DNA of 42,186 bases from NCBI GenBank assembly GCA_046757465.1, contig JBHHYH010000022.1, positions 1 through 42,186 on the forward strand, read 5' to 3'. Origin of the DNA: Scalindua_A sp046757465 (GTDB taxonomy: Bacteria; Planctomycetota; Brocadiia; Brocadiales; Scalinduaceae). Shown one piece after another: positions 17,318 through 25,118 of the stretch; position 1 is the first letter of the stretch; the number at the start of each line of letters is the position of its first letter. Under the pieces are notes generated by a model, which did not search any database, was not told the origin of the DNA, and worked only from the letters and a program-made list of their open reading frames with translations. The position numbers were made by a program, and so were the translations under genes.

Positions 17318-17454
17318 AAGTTACGCATGAGTTTAGCCATGATATGTTGTAGATCCATGCACTGTGGCAATATCCCTTTCAAAAAGAGCAAGCCTTGTTC
17401 AACTTCGATTTTTGCCATCAAGCGTTCCAGATTGTCATCCGCTGCATCTCCCAT
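17215..17454 (-). CDS. Small hypothetical protein
   Basis: This is a 79-aa, largely helical protein with no membrane segment (MGDAADDNLERLMAKIEVEQ at its start). An AAGGAT sequence lies about 12 bases before the ATG, which is somewhat distant. No domain is recognised. Its mildly amphipathic character and ordinary codon use make it plausible, but nothing in the neighbourhood points to a function. The plus-strand ORF 17195-17317 overlaps its 3' end. Confidence 0.5.
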   Translation of the reverse strand: MGDAADDNLERLMAKIEVEQGLLFLKGILPQCMDLQHIMAKLMRNFYTSLCREGFTESQALEIIKTHATGLNANLNGEF

Positions 17455-17814
17455 TAAATGAATATCCTTATAAGCAAAAAGTAAATCATTGTTATTAATA
17501 TAATTAGACTGAATTGAATCCCTAGATGTTTAATTCTTTCTAAAACCAAATGCATTGTCTTCCTCTACTATATCTTGTAAAAAATCACCAGCACTATACA
17601 ACACTTGGGGAGAAAGTCAAGTTATTTTTTTTAAATTTTTTAAACTTAAACTTATTTAGTGTTTTTATCCTGTGGTTTTTATTTCCTTTACAATAGCGGC
17701 GTATTTTGTTAATTTGCTCTTAAGCAAACCTAAACAAGCGTTCCTGCCACCTGGCAAACATGTGATATCTCCAACAGATAGAAAAATAATAATAACTTTT
17801 AGTTGTATCATTAG
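17455..17814. other. AT-rich non-coding stretch
   Basis: There is no ORF with a recognisable product. Long T runs occur (17621-17640, 17839-17847). The stretch leads into the remains of a CPBP-type protease gene. Confidence 0.5.
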
Positions 17815-18348
17815 CCCTATTGTAAAAATACCTTTGGATTTTTTTTAGAAAAGACCAGTTTTTTAGCCAAATCTGTTGACTATAAAGATGGCGTATACGG
17901 TTTTGGCAAGGTAATGAGGCGAGTATTAATGTTAGCAGCCTTAATAGTATTCATCTTTTTCGGGAAATCATTGAAAATAGTCACTTTAATTTCTTCGGCT
18001 ATAAGACTAAGATATGGTTTTTTCAGGCAATTTCTTTTTGGGTTTTTGATGGCGGGAATCTCGCTACTCACTTGCGATTCTTTTTGGCGCATGGATGATT
18101 CATGTAGATTTTAATTCAGTAGGAATTATAGTATTGAAGATTATTAAGTATGTCTTAGTGGGCTTTCTTATGCCTTCATTCAAACGAAATCATTATGTCT
18201 TTCCATAGGTTTACATTCGGGATTGATATTTATGATGAAGGCAGACAGCCTCTTCCTTGTTGGTATTCGAAAGATGTGGGGATGGTTATTAGGTGACAGT
18301 CAGCTGGTGACAGGAATTCTTGTATGGTTTTTTTATTGTGCATATTAG
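17815..18348 (+). pseudogene. Degraded CPBP-family intramembrane protease
   Basis: Three reading frames must be joined to follow this gene. Frame one (17815 to about 18060) gives RLRYGFFRQFLFGFLMAGIS. A +1 shift continues with LAILFGAWMIHVDFNSVGI and KIIKYVLVGFL. A further shift from 18148 gives GLSYAFIQTKSLCLSIGLHS, then FMMKADSLFLV, then ILVWFFYCAY and a stop at 18346-18348. The last piece is the typical C-terminal part of CPBP (Abi/CAAX protease-like) proteins, with the conserved GLH. The segment that should carry the catalytic EExxxR motif between KYVLVGFL and GLSYAF is missing, so there is an internal deletion as well as frameshifts. I therefore call a pseudogene. Confidence 0.6.
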
Positions 18349-18399
18349 TGGTAATTAAAAGAATTTATAATAATACGCATCGTTTTGGAGTGAATATAA

Positions 18400-19443
18400 A
18401 TGGAGAAAACCTTAAAAGAGCTTGCTAGTTATGTTGGTGGAGACGTAATCGGAGATGAAAACGTAAGGATAAAAGGTGTAATGACAATAGAGGAAGCCAA
18501 AGAAGGATATATTACTTTTGTATCCAATGAGAAATATATAAGAAAGCTCAATCAAACTAAGGCTTCCGCTATCATAATATCACCGAAAGTAAAAGCCAAA
18601 GATAAAAACCTGTTGATAATCAAGAATCCATATCTGGCATATGCAAAGATTTTTGATTTAATGATGAATCCGGAAACGATATATCCGGGCACAAGGGATG
18701 ATTCTGCTAAAATAAGTAAGTCGGCAACTATAGCTTCAAATGTAACTATTTATCCATATGTTTTTATAGGTGACAATACAAAGATAGCTGATAAGGTAGT
18801 ATTATATCCTGGTGTTTATGTGGGAGATGATTGTCAAATAGGAAAGGATACAATAATACATCCAAATACGGTAATTTATAAGGGGACTAAAATAGGCGAA
18901 CGTGTAACGATTCATAGTAACGTAGTTCTTGGTTGCAGTGGCTATGGATACGCTCCCGATGGGAAAAAATATTATAAAATTCCTCAAGTTGGAATTACCG
19001 TAATCGAAGATGATGTTGACATAGGCGCTAATACTACGATAAATCGTGCTGTGTTGGGAGAAACGAGAATCAAGAGAGGCACAAAGATAGACAGCCTGGT
19101 AATAATTGCCCACAATGTCGAGATTGGTGAGGATACATTAGTAACTTCACAGGTTGGTATTGCCGGTACTGTTAAGATTGGAAATCACGTAATCTTAGGA
19201 GGCGGATCAGGCGTAGCTGGACATATCAAGGTGGGAGATGATGTTACGGTTGGTGGGTGGTCGGGAGTTATAAAGGATTTGCCTCCAGGCGGCACATATT
19301 TAGGTACACCTGCAATAGAAATTGAAAGAATGAGAAGGTGCTATATAGCTATACAAAAGTTGCCAGAAATGAGAGAGACCATAAAGCATCTACAGAAAAA
19401 GGTTGAACAATTAGAGAAGCGGGAGGAAAAGTGCAAAGATTAG
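18400..19443 (+). CDS. lpxD: UDP-3-O-acylglucosamine N-acyltransferase
   Basis: LpxD adds the second acyl chain (N-linked) to UDP-3-O-acyl-glucosamine in lipid A synthesis (347 aa). The N-terminal uridine-binding domain (about 1-100) is followed by a left-handed beta helix of hexapeptide repeats (about 105-295). The beta helix contains GCSGYGYAPDG (178-188) and the catalytic His238 in IIAHNVEIGEDT. A coiled-coil tail (about 320-345) is longer and more charged than in many homologues. GGAG lies 9 bases before the ATG. It overlaps lpxI by 13 bases, so the two are cotranscribed. Its presence implies a lipid A-bearing outer membrane. Confidence 0.96.
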   Translation: MEKTLKELASYVGGDVIGDENVRIKGVMTIEEAKEGYITFVSNEKYIRKLNQTKASAIIISPKVKAKDKNLLIIKNPYLAYAKIFDLMMNPETIYPGTRDDSAKISKSATIASNVTIYPYVFIGDNTKIADKVVLYPGVYVGDDCQIGKDTIIHPNTVIYKGTKIGERVTIHSNVVLGCSGYGYAPDGKKYYKIPQVGITVIEDDVDIGANTTINRAVLGETRIKRGTKIDSLVIIAHNVEIGEDTLVTSQVGIAGTVKIGNHVILGGGSGVAGHIKVGDDVTVGGWSGVIKDLPPGGTYLGTPAIEIERMRRCYIAIQKLPEMRETIKHLQKKVEQLEKREEKCKD

Positions 19444-20249
19444 GCTTAATTGCCGGTAATGGCCGTTTCCCAATTCTTTTTGCTCAGAGTGCAAAGGCCA
19501 AAGGCATAAACATAATCGCAGTTGCTATTGAAGATGAAGCTTCTCCAGAAATTGAAAAATATGTTGAGAAATTATATTGGGTTGGTATTGCCAGGATTGG
19601 CAAATTGATAAAGACGTTAAAGGATGAGCAAATTGAAAAGGCTGTGATGGCAGGAGGGTTAACTAAGTCCCACATTCACTCAAAGCTTAAGCTTTTAAAA
19701 TTCAGACCTGACCTGAGGGCGATAAATATGTGGTATAAGAAACTAAGAAGCAAACATGACCACTCGATATTGGAAGCTGTTGCAGATGAATTGGCTGATG
19801 ACGGCATAGAACTTATAAGTTCTATAGATTATGTGAGACATCTAATGGCAAAGAAAGGTTGTTTAACTAAAAGGATCCCCACCGAAAGGGAAATAGCTGA
19901 TGTCAAGTTTGGTTGGAAGATTGCAAAGGACATTGCAAGAATGGAGATAGGTCAATGCATCATAGTAAAGGATAAAATAGTTCTGGCCGTTGAAGCAATT
20001 GAAGGAACAAATGAAGCTATCAAGCGTGGAGGAAAACTTGGACGTGGAAATGTTGTAGTTATTAAGATAAGTAAAAAGGGTCAAGATTTACGCTTTGACG
20101 TGCCAACCATTGGCTTGGAAACAATCAATCACTTGAAAAAAGCTGGTGGATCTACTTTGGCAATAGAGGCAGCGAAAACTCTCATTCTTGATAAGGATGA
20201 GACAATTGAGCTGGCAAATAAGGATAACATTTCAATAATTGCTTTATAA
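19431..20249 (+). CDS. lpxI: UDP-2,3-diacylglucosamine pyrophosphatase LpxI
   Basis: LpxI (DUF1009) hydrolyses UDP-2,3-diacylglucosamine to lipid X, the step done by LpxH in enterics (272 aa). The N-terminal domain starts LGLIAGNGRFPILFAQ. The C-terminal domain has the conserved AVEAIEGTNEAIKRGG (186-201) and DLRFDVPTIGLETI (219-232). The start is GTG, preceded by GGGAGGA, and it lies 13 bases inside lpxD. Many homologues have EGTD where this protein has EGTN (Asn194). Asp223 in the RFDVPT motif is retained. Confidence 0.93.
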   Translation: MQRLGLIAGNGRFPILFAQSAKAKGINIIAVAIEDEASPEIEKYVEKLYWVGIARIGKLIKTLKDEQIEKAVMAGGLTKSHIHSKLKLLKFRPDLRAINMWYKKLRSKHDHSILEAVADELADDGIELISSIDYVRHLMAKKGCLTKRIPTEREIADVKFGWKIAKDIARMEIGQCIIVKDKIVLAVEAIEGTNEAIKRGGKLGRGNVVVIKISKKGQDLRFDVPTIGLETINHLKKAGGSTLAIEAAKTLILDKDETIELANKDNISIIAL

Positions 20250-20326
20250 TATATACCTCCTTTTTCAGCCCACCCCTAGAGAAAAGTAGCAAGTAAAGAG
20301 TAGAAAGTAGCGAGAAAAAAATCTCT

Positions 20327-22834
20327 CTACTCCCCGCCCGACTGCGTAGTTCGGGCGGGCGGGCCGGTAGCCTGTGACTTAGATAAAAACTCCAATTTAT
20401 TCTTAGCATATTCAATGTATTTATTATTTACAGACCCTGTTAATTCCAAAATACGATTGCACGATTTTCTTGCATCCTCATGTCTTCCAAGCTTTATAAG
20501 TATGTTAGTAAGGTTTATATAAGGTACCGGGTTGCCAGGTGTAATACGTATTGCCTCTTTTAATTCCTGGATGGCCTCCTGATAATGACCTTTTTCAACA
20601 AATATCTGTGCCAGTTTGTCACGCAGTTTAAACATAAAGGGGTGTAACGTTATCGCTCTTTTATAGTATTTGATTGCATCCTTACTCATATCTTTATTTG
20701 ATATGCCGTCAAGGAGATGATAAGCCTGGCCAAGAGTAAATGGTGAATGATAGTCTTTGGGATAAAGCTTCTGCACTTCCTCTGCGCCGATAATTGCGTT
20801 TGTCAACCAAATTGTTGCTTGCTCATGTGTAGAAAGACCTGGCAGGCCTCCCTTAATACTATCATCGTTTTTATTAAGGGTGATAACCGCCATTTTAAGG
20901 TAAATACCATTGAGCACGTTACGATAATTCATCTCTAAAGGATTATACCTCACCGCCATTTCATAGTTCTTGATTGCCTCAATTATTGAATCTTTATTGA
21001 GTAGTCTTCGTCCATTACTAAAGTAAATGTCAGCCTTATAACGAAACATATTAAGAGTGATAAGTGAAATCATTAAAAATATAATTAATCCGCAGGCAAT
21101 GGTTTTTGTCAATCTTTCGAGTGAGGGATTATTAAACCATTTTGTAAAAATTTGTCCACCCGCCTCATTGCGTTCTAGCCTGCCCGACTGCGCCGTTCGG
21201 GCGGGTGGATTTGCCTGGGAGCAGGCAATAACTGACATACCAATGAGAAACCAGAAAAGTGTGATTATGGGTATGTGCCCAAAACTAAACTGGTTTTGAA
21301 TAAAGTAGCTCAGGCAGCTAGAGCAAATACCTATTATTAGTATTTTATCTCGTGCCTCCGGCAGATCCGCCGTGGCGGACAATCCCCTGGTCGTGCCTTC
21401 GGCAGATTCGCTTTCTGCGGACTTTTTATATCCCTTCCATACCATCCTTGAGTAGGCAAAGATGAACCAGAGATATACTCCAAGCCCCAGTAACCCCCTG
21501 GATACAGTTACATCCAGAAAATCATTGTGAATCCTATTCTGGTTTTGAAAACCTCCATATTCTTCCTTTTCCTTGTAGACCTTTGCCAGGTATTGAGGAT
21601 ATATCATACCCAATGTATCCGGACCAATTCCCAGAATAGGATAATCGTGAATAATCCGAAGACCGGTTATGTATTGAAAGACCCTCATACGCGTTGTGCC
21701 CCCCAACTGATGTGCGAACACGGCATCTCTTTCTAAAAGGGCTGGTTTTATATCCTTAATGAACCTTCCTGTCACTGATGTCTTATCATTCATGTTATAG
21801 AAGAGAGAGATACCTACTAAGATAGTTAATGTGACTATTGTTTTTACTTTATTTGCTAGAAGAGTCCTCCTCCCAATCAAAAAGAAGAAAAACAAATTTG
21901 AGATAATGAGACCCACAAATGAGGCACGAGTTTTTGTGTAGTAAAAAGTGATCAATAATAACGCTAAAATTCCTATATAAAGATAGGCCTTAAACCTCTC
22001 TCGGCAGGAGAAGATTTTGATAAGTACAAGCGGGATGGCCATAATAAGAAAGGCAGAAAAGAACGCAGGGTGTCCGAAGGTAGCAGAAACCCTAATTCCA
22101 TAACCAAAATCTGTGCTCCATTGATATAAGTCAAATCCGAAATGTTGAAGGATACCATATATAGATGCAATACAGGCGGTTAAGATAATTACGTTTAGGA
22201 GTGAATTTAGTTTCCTTCTTTGAATAAAATTTACAACGGCATAAAATAGAAAGACATACACAAAAGTGGATATGAGCCCGTCGTATCGTTTGTAAGTGCC
22301 TACTAAACTTATATAAGGATTTATGGAAAAAAACGTTGCCAAACCACTAACGAATAAAAATGCAATTATTGGCAGATTTAATGGTTGTGCCAGGCGATAT
22401 GGAGAATGGATGTTTCCCAATAGACCGCTCCACCAGCCCGACGTCCCCGCCTGCCATAGGTCGGGCAGGGTTCTGGTGGGTACATCTTCCTGTCCGCCCG
22501 CCCGGCCTTGCTGTTCGTCAACCCGACTGCATTCTGGCTGGGACGGGTTATCTTTCCAGCAGATAATTATCGTCTTAATAGACCAGATGGCCAGTATGGT
22601 AAAGCCTAATATATAAAGTATCGTAATCTTACTAAGGTCAAAGACGCTATATAGATGGACACCAAAAAAGAGAGTGACTGCAATAATGATGACTAATAAG
22701 ATGGCTACTATTAATTGGTCACAGAGTGAGGTCAATCCCGTCGTGCCGAAGGCATATTCGCCGGGGCGAATTTCTATCGAGGCCAGCCCGACATCATTCT
22801 GGCGGGCGGATTCATGTTCTTTGTTTTTAAACAT
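20327..22834 (-). CDS. O-antigen ligase/polymerase with C-terminal TPRs, carrying in-frame repeat insertions
   Basis: This is an integral membrane protein of the Wzy/WaaL (Wzy_C) superfamily, 835 aa with 10 or more helices. The large loop carries GPDTLGMIYPQYL and RIHNDFLDVTVSRGLLG, the normal signature. A TPR-rich C-terminus follows (about 600-820, e.g. AIQELKEAIRITPGNPVPY). The gene is interrupted in frame by GC-rich palindromic elements at about residues 8-35, 96-137, 472-495 and 543-562, and its last about 14 residues (GPPARTTQSGG) also come from one. The inserted peptides are Pro/Arg/Gly/Thr-rich and lie in loops or at the ends. It faces lpxI convergently, which fits a role in surface glycolipid assembly. 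Confidence 0.85.
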   Translation of the reverse strand: MFKNKEHESARQNDVGLASIEIRPGEYAFGTTGLTSLCDQLIVAILLVIIIAVTLFFGVHLYSVFDLSKITILYILGFTILAIWSIKTIIICWKDNPSQPECSRVDEQQGRAGGQEDVPTRTLPDLWQAGTSGWWSGLLGNIHSPYRLAQPLNLPIIAFLFVSGLATFFSINPYISLVGTYKRYDGLISTFVYVFLFYAVVNFIQRRKLNSLLNVIILTACIASIYGILQHFGFDLYQWSTDFGYGIRVSATFGHPAFFSAFLIMAIPLVLIKIFSCRERFKAYLYIGILALLLITFYYTKTRASFVGLIISNLFFFFLIGRRTLLANKVKTIVTLTILVGISLFYNMNDKTSVTGRFIKDIKPALLERDAVFAHQLGGTTRMRVFQYITGLRIIHDYPILGIGPDTLGMIYPQYLAKVYKEKEEYGGFQNQNRIHNDFLDVTVSRGLLGLGVYLWFIFAYSRMVWKGYKKSAESESAEGTTRGLSATADLPEARDKILIIGICSSCLSYFIQNQFSFGHIPIITLFWFLIGMSVIACSQANPPARTAQSGRLERNEAGGQIFTKWFNNPSLERLTKTIACGLIIFLMISLITLNMFRYKADIYFSNGRRLLNKDSIIEAIKNYEMAVRYNPLEMNYRNVLNGIYLKMAVITLNKNDDSIKGGLPGLSTHEQATIWLTNAIIGAEEVQKLYPKDYHSPFTLGQAYHLLDGISNKDMSKDAIKYYKRAITLHPFMFKLRDKLAQIFVEKGHYQEAIQELKEAIRITPGNPVPYINLTNILIKLGRHEDARKSCNRILELTGSVNNKYIEYAKNKLEFLSKSQATGPPARTTQSGGE
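20332..20365. repeat. GC-rich palindromic element, in-frame copy 5 (C-terminus)
   Basis: The word CGCCCGACTGCGTAGTTCGG is followed by GCGGGCGGGCC, with self-complementary CGCCCGA/TCGGGCG arms. On the coding strand it writes the end of the O-antigen ligase protein (PPARTTQSGG). It is closely related to copy 4 (CCCGACTGCGCCGTTCGGGC). Confidence 0.75.
21155..21209. repeat. GC-rich palindromic element, in-frame copy 4
   Basis: Perfect 10-bp arms, TCCACCCGCC (21155-21164) and GGCGGGTGGA (21200-21209), enclose an inner palindrome GCCCGA/TCGGGC. It is translated as NPPARTAQSG followed by RLERNEAGG inside the O-antigen ligase. The peptide PPART(A/T)QSG recurs in copy 5. Confidence 0.8.
21351..21422. 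repeat. Tandem direct repeat within O-antigen ligase gene (copy 3)
   Basis: Two 30/31-base units stand side by side. Both begin CGTGCC(T)(C/T)CGGCAGAT and end GCGGAC (21351-21380 and 21392-21422). Each unit is itself partly self-complementary. On the coding strand they add SAEGTTRG and LSATADLPEAR, with no frame change. The same CGTGCC...GGCA word occurs in copy 1 (22741-22773). Confidence 0.75.
22430..22547. repeat. Two adjacent GC-rich palindromic elements, in-frame copy 2
   Basis: The first element has arms CCACCAG (22430-22436) and CTGGTGG (22473-22479). The second (22491-22547) holds CCCGACTGCATTCTGGCTGG, the same core as the other copies. Together they add about 40 residues rich in Gly, Arg, Trp and Gln between two membrane segments of the O-antigen ligase. 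Confidence 0.78.
22737..22810. repeat. GC-rich palindromic element, in-frame copy 1 (N-terminus)
   Basis: This consists of a hairpin word CGTGCCGAAGGCATATTCGC with GGGGCGAA, and a second unit AGCCCGACATCATTCTGGCG followed by GGCGG (22785-22809). It supplies about residues 8-35 of the O-antigen ligase, ahead of the first membrane helix. Confidence 0.75.
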
Positions 22835-23574
22835 ATTTGTTTATGCGTAATTTTATGAAAAGCAGAATTTGAATGCCCGCCTTATAGAATAAAAGTCTAA
22901 AGACTAAATTCCAGGACAGAAGAAGGAGTTAAGACCATGCCAGAGGCAGGTCTGCCTTCGGCATGACTTTAGTCCTTTAAGGCAATTTTAGAAAGTAAAA
23001 TTGACTTAACCCCTGGATTCCGTTTGTCTATTGGCAGAGCGCCAAAGATATTATTTCCAATCAAACTCTTGCAGGGAAAGAATAAATTTGGAAATCTAGC
23101 CTTGCCTTGTGCCATTCCCACCCCCACTTTTGTGAGGGTAAACTCCAGTGGGAATCCGGAGCGCTTATAGATTCCCGTTTGCACGGGAATGACATTACCT
23201 GGTTGGACTGGTGATGAAATTTAGAAAAAGCCCCGTCTTGTATGTGTGGTCCTTTTACTGTGTCTTCCATAAGGACTATAATATGGATTAATCTCTTAAA
23301 AAATCATGATGTCATAACATTTGCTAGTTTTCAACTTATATCTGACCGGTTTTTATGTTGACAATAGATTAATATAATACTATAGATACCTATAATGTTT
23401 CAAAATTAAACATTTTGAAACGGCTTGCACTCTTATGATACATGAGATGAATTCAAAATGTAGATTGCTAAAACTATGCCATGGTTCATAACACCTTTTA
23501 TGTCAGTATGTTATAGAGACATTAGGCTCGAATAAGATATGAGTTGGCATAATCTTTGCTCTTTAAGCGATCGA

Positions 23575-23710
23575 ATTTTAACGCAAATTTATCGCCAAGG
23601 ATGCCGATAAAAGAAAAAGCCTTGAAAACAAGTTATAAGTTACTACGCCTTTTCCGAGACTTTGATCGGAAAAGATGGCCTGTGGCAGTTAGTTTTCAGC
23701 ATCATTTAAT
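23575..23710 (+). ncRNA. Candidate structured RNA (unclassified)
   Basis: Two compact hairpins lie close together. One is TTATCG/CGATAA (about 23589-23611). The other is a perfect 9-bp stem, CTTTTCCGA (23649-23657) with TCGGAAAAG (23666-23674), with an 8-base loop. The surroundings are non-coding on both strands. I cannot assign it to a known riboswitch or RNA family. Confidence 0.3.
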
Positions 23711-23743
23711 GTAAATATCGAAATCCGAAGCACGAAATTTTTA

Positions 23744-23840
23744 CCCTGTTAGATATATTTTATTCTAATGCCAATAAAAATTATTATCTTTTTTTCACTG
23801 TGTAACACACAAATACTGATATCATAGTTATCTAACAGGG
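23744..23840. repeat. 97-bp element with 12-bp perfect inverted ends
   Basis: The ends are CCCTGTTAGATA (23744-23755) and TATCTAACAGGG (23829-23840). The AT-rich interior has no coding capacity. It looks like a small MITE-type element or a long hairpin. Confidence 0.6.
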
Positions 23841-23931
23841 CGAGCAATATCAAATGACCAAAATTCTAATTTCAAAACAAAAGAATTTAAGTCCACAATG
23901 TGCTGCAACCCTTCTGTCATTCCGTGCTTGG

Positions 23932-24095
23932 AGGCTGTGTCACAATAGAGAAAACACATAATATGTCATTCTGAACTTATTTCAGAATCTAATAATTTCA
24001 ATTACTTAGCAACCTGAGAGATCCCGCCCCCACTGCTAGCTTACGAAGCGCAAGCGAGCAAGCTGTGGGGGGGGATGACAATTGTGACACAGTCT
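23932..24095. repeat. MITE-like element with 15-bp terminal inverted repeats
   Basis: The left end AGGCTGTGTCACAAT (23932-23946) and right end ATTGTGACACAGTCT (24081-24095) are inverted copies with one mismatch. The interior holds GTCATTCTGAACTTATTTCA and a CCCCCAC/GTGGGGG stem. A partial copy of the left end recurs at 24970-24985 (GAGGCTGTGTCATAAT), on the other side of the first pseudopilin gene. Confidence 0.65.
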
Positions 24096-24209
24096 GTTGA
24101 CACGGAATCTATTAAGTGTTGTTAGAGGTTATCCATGTAAACGCAAAATTGAGGAGGTTATGAATTTCTTTAATAATTTTCAAAACATTCATGGAAGGAG
24201 GTTTCGAGT

Positions 24210-24890
24210 ATGAGAATAAAGCATTTTAGTAAGGGTTTTACACTTATCGAATTATTGGTTGTGATAGCCATTATCGGCATCCTTGCCGGTATACTGCTTC
24301 CTGCACTGAGCAGGGCCAGAGAGTCCGGCCGCAGGACACAATGTGCCAGCAACCTGAAGCAGATTGGTTTGGGCTTAATCATGTACTCAAATGAAAATAA
24401 CGAAGTGTTTCCTGTTGCACCGGGTACAAATACTCATATGTTGTCTCTAAACATGCTTTATCCTGATTACATTTCGGAAAGAAAAGTGTTTAAGTGTCCT
24501 AGTGATAACCTTGTTACACCTGCTGAAAATGCCAAGATCGTTGCAAATAGCACCTTTGATAAGGACGAATGTAGTTACGGCTTTGATGACACGCATAACC
24601 CAGCGGATGACCCCGGCACTGCGATTGCTGCAGACCGTCCTACAAATGATAGTAGTAATAACCCTACAAATGCCAGGTCGCCAAATCATGGTGGTACTGT
24701 TAATGTTTTTAATACTGCCGATGTTGCTGGTGATGGACAAAATGTGGTTTATATCGATGGTCACGTGGAATGGGTTGCGTCTCAGACTGCAGGCTGGACG
24801 GATGCGGGCAATAATAGAGACAACATCTATCAAGGTAGTGGTAGTGGAACGGATACTTATATATTTCAAAATGGCGTAAACGCGAGGTAA
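24210..24890 (+). CDS. DUF1559-type prepilin-like protein (pseudopilin), copy 1
   Basis: This is a 226-aa protein with a type IV prepilin N-terminus. The leader ends at Gly9, followed by FTLIELLVVIAIIGILAGIL, with Glu5 of the mature form. A DUF1559-like body ends in the planctomycete-type block NHGGTVNVFN... YIDGHVEWV. Prepilin peptidase would cleave after Gly9. GGAAGGAGG lies a few bases before the ATG. A strong terminator follows. The family is hugely expanded in Planctomycetota, and its function (surface pili or type II secretion-like fibres) is unproven. A close paralogue lies 0.5 kb downstream. Confidence 0.9.
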   Translation: MRIKHFSKGFTLIELLVVIAIIGILAGILLPALSRARESGRRTQCASNLKQIGLGLIMYSNENNEVFPVAPGTNTHMLSLNMLYPDYISERKVFKCPSDNLVTPAENAKIVANSTFDKDECSYGFDDTHNPADDPGTAIAADRPTNDSSNNPTNARSPNHGGTVNVFNTADVAGDGQNVVYIDGHVEWVASQTAGWTDAGNNRDNIYQGSGSGTDTYIFQNGVNAR

Positions 24891-24920
24891 CTTAGTGTCA
24901 ATTGAACTTGCTGTTTGAAC

Positions 24921-24963
24921 AAAAAGCAGCTTTTGAGAGATTCTCAAAAGCTGCTTTTTTTAT
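24921..24963 (+). terminator. Rho-independent terminator of pseudopilin copy 1
   Basis: A 14-bp perfect stem, AGCAGCTTTTGAGA (24925-24938) and TCTCAAAAGCTGCT (24942-24955), has a 3-base loop and is followed by a run of T. It lies 30 bases after the stop codon. Confidence 0.9.
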
Positions 24964-25118
24964 TGTCCCCCCTTGAGGCTGTGTCATAATCCTGAAAAAT
25001 AGCATCTCTTGTCATTTTTACCCCGAATTTTGCTTTCAGCAAGAAAGCAGCGGGGCTGAACCCCTTCGCTTAAGGCAATCTCAGATTGCACAGTCATCTC
25101 TGAACCCCTTCGCTCTAT

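Larger units (their letters stand above)
22835..24209. other. 1.4-kb non-coding region packed with inverted repeats
   Basis: I see no credible gene. From left to right it holds: a CATGCC/GGCATG hairpin (22937-22966); a CCCGTTTGCACGGGAATGAC repeat (23176-23195); a GTTTCAAAAT/ATTTTGAAAC stem-loop (23397-23421); a structured stretch with two further hairpins (23575-23710); a 97-bp inverted-repeat block (23744-23840); and a MITE-like element (23932-24095). The last about 100 bases are the leader of the first pseudopilin gene, with a strong GGAAGGAGG ribosome-binding site. Confidence 0.6.

Noticed and set aside
23061..23270. Short ORFs in the 22.8-24.2 kb region
   Set aside because: They cross dispersed repeat words (for example CCCGTTTGCACGGGAATGAC) and show no conserved pattern or ribosome-binding site.
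22835..24209. tRNA or rRNA gene in the long non-coding region
   Set aside because: No GTTCGAATC-type T-arm, acceptor pairing or conserved rRNA word could be found by eye.
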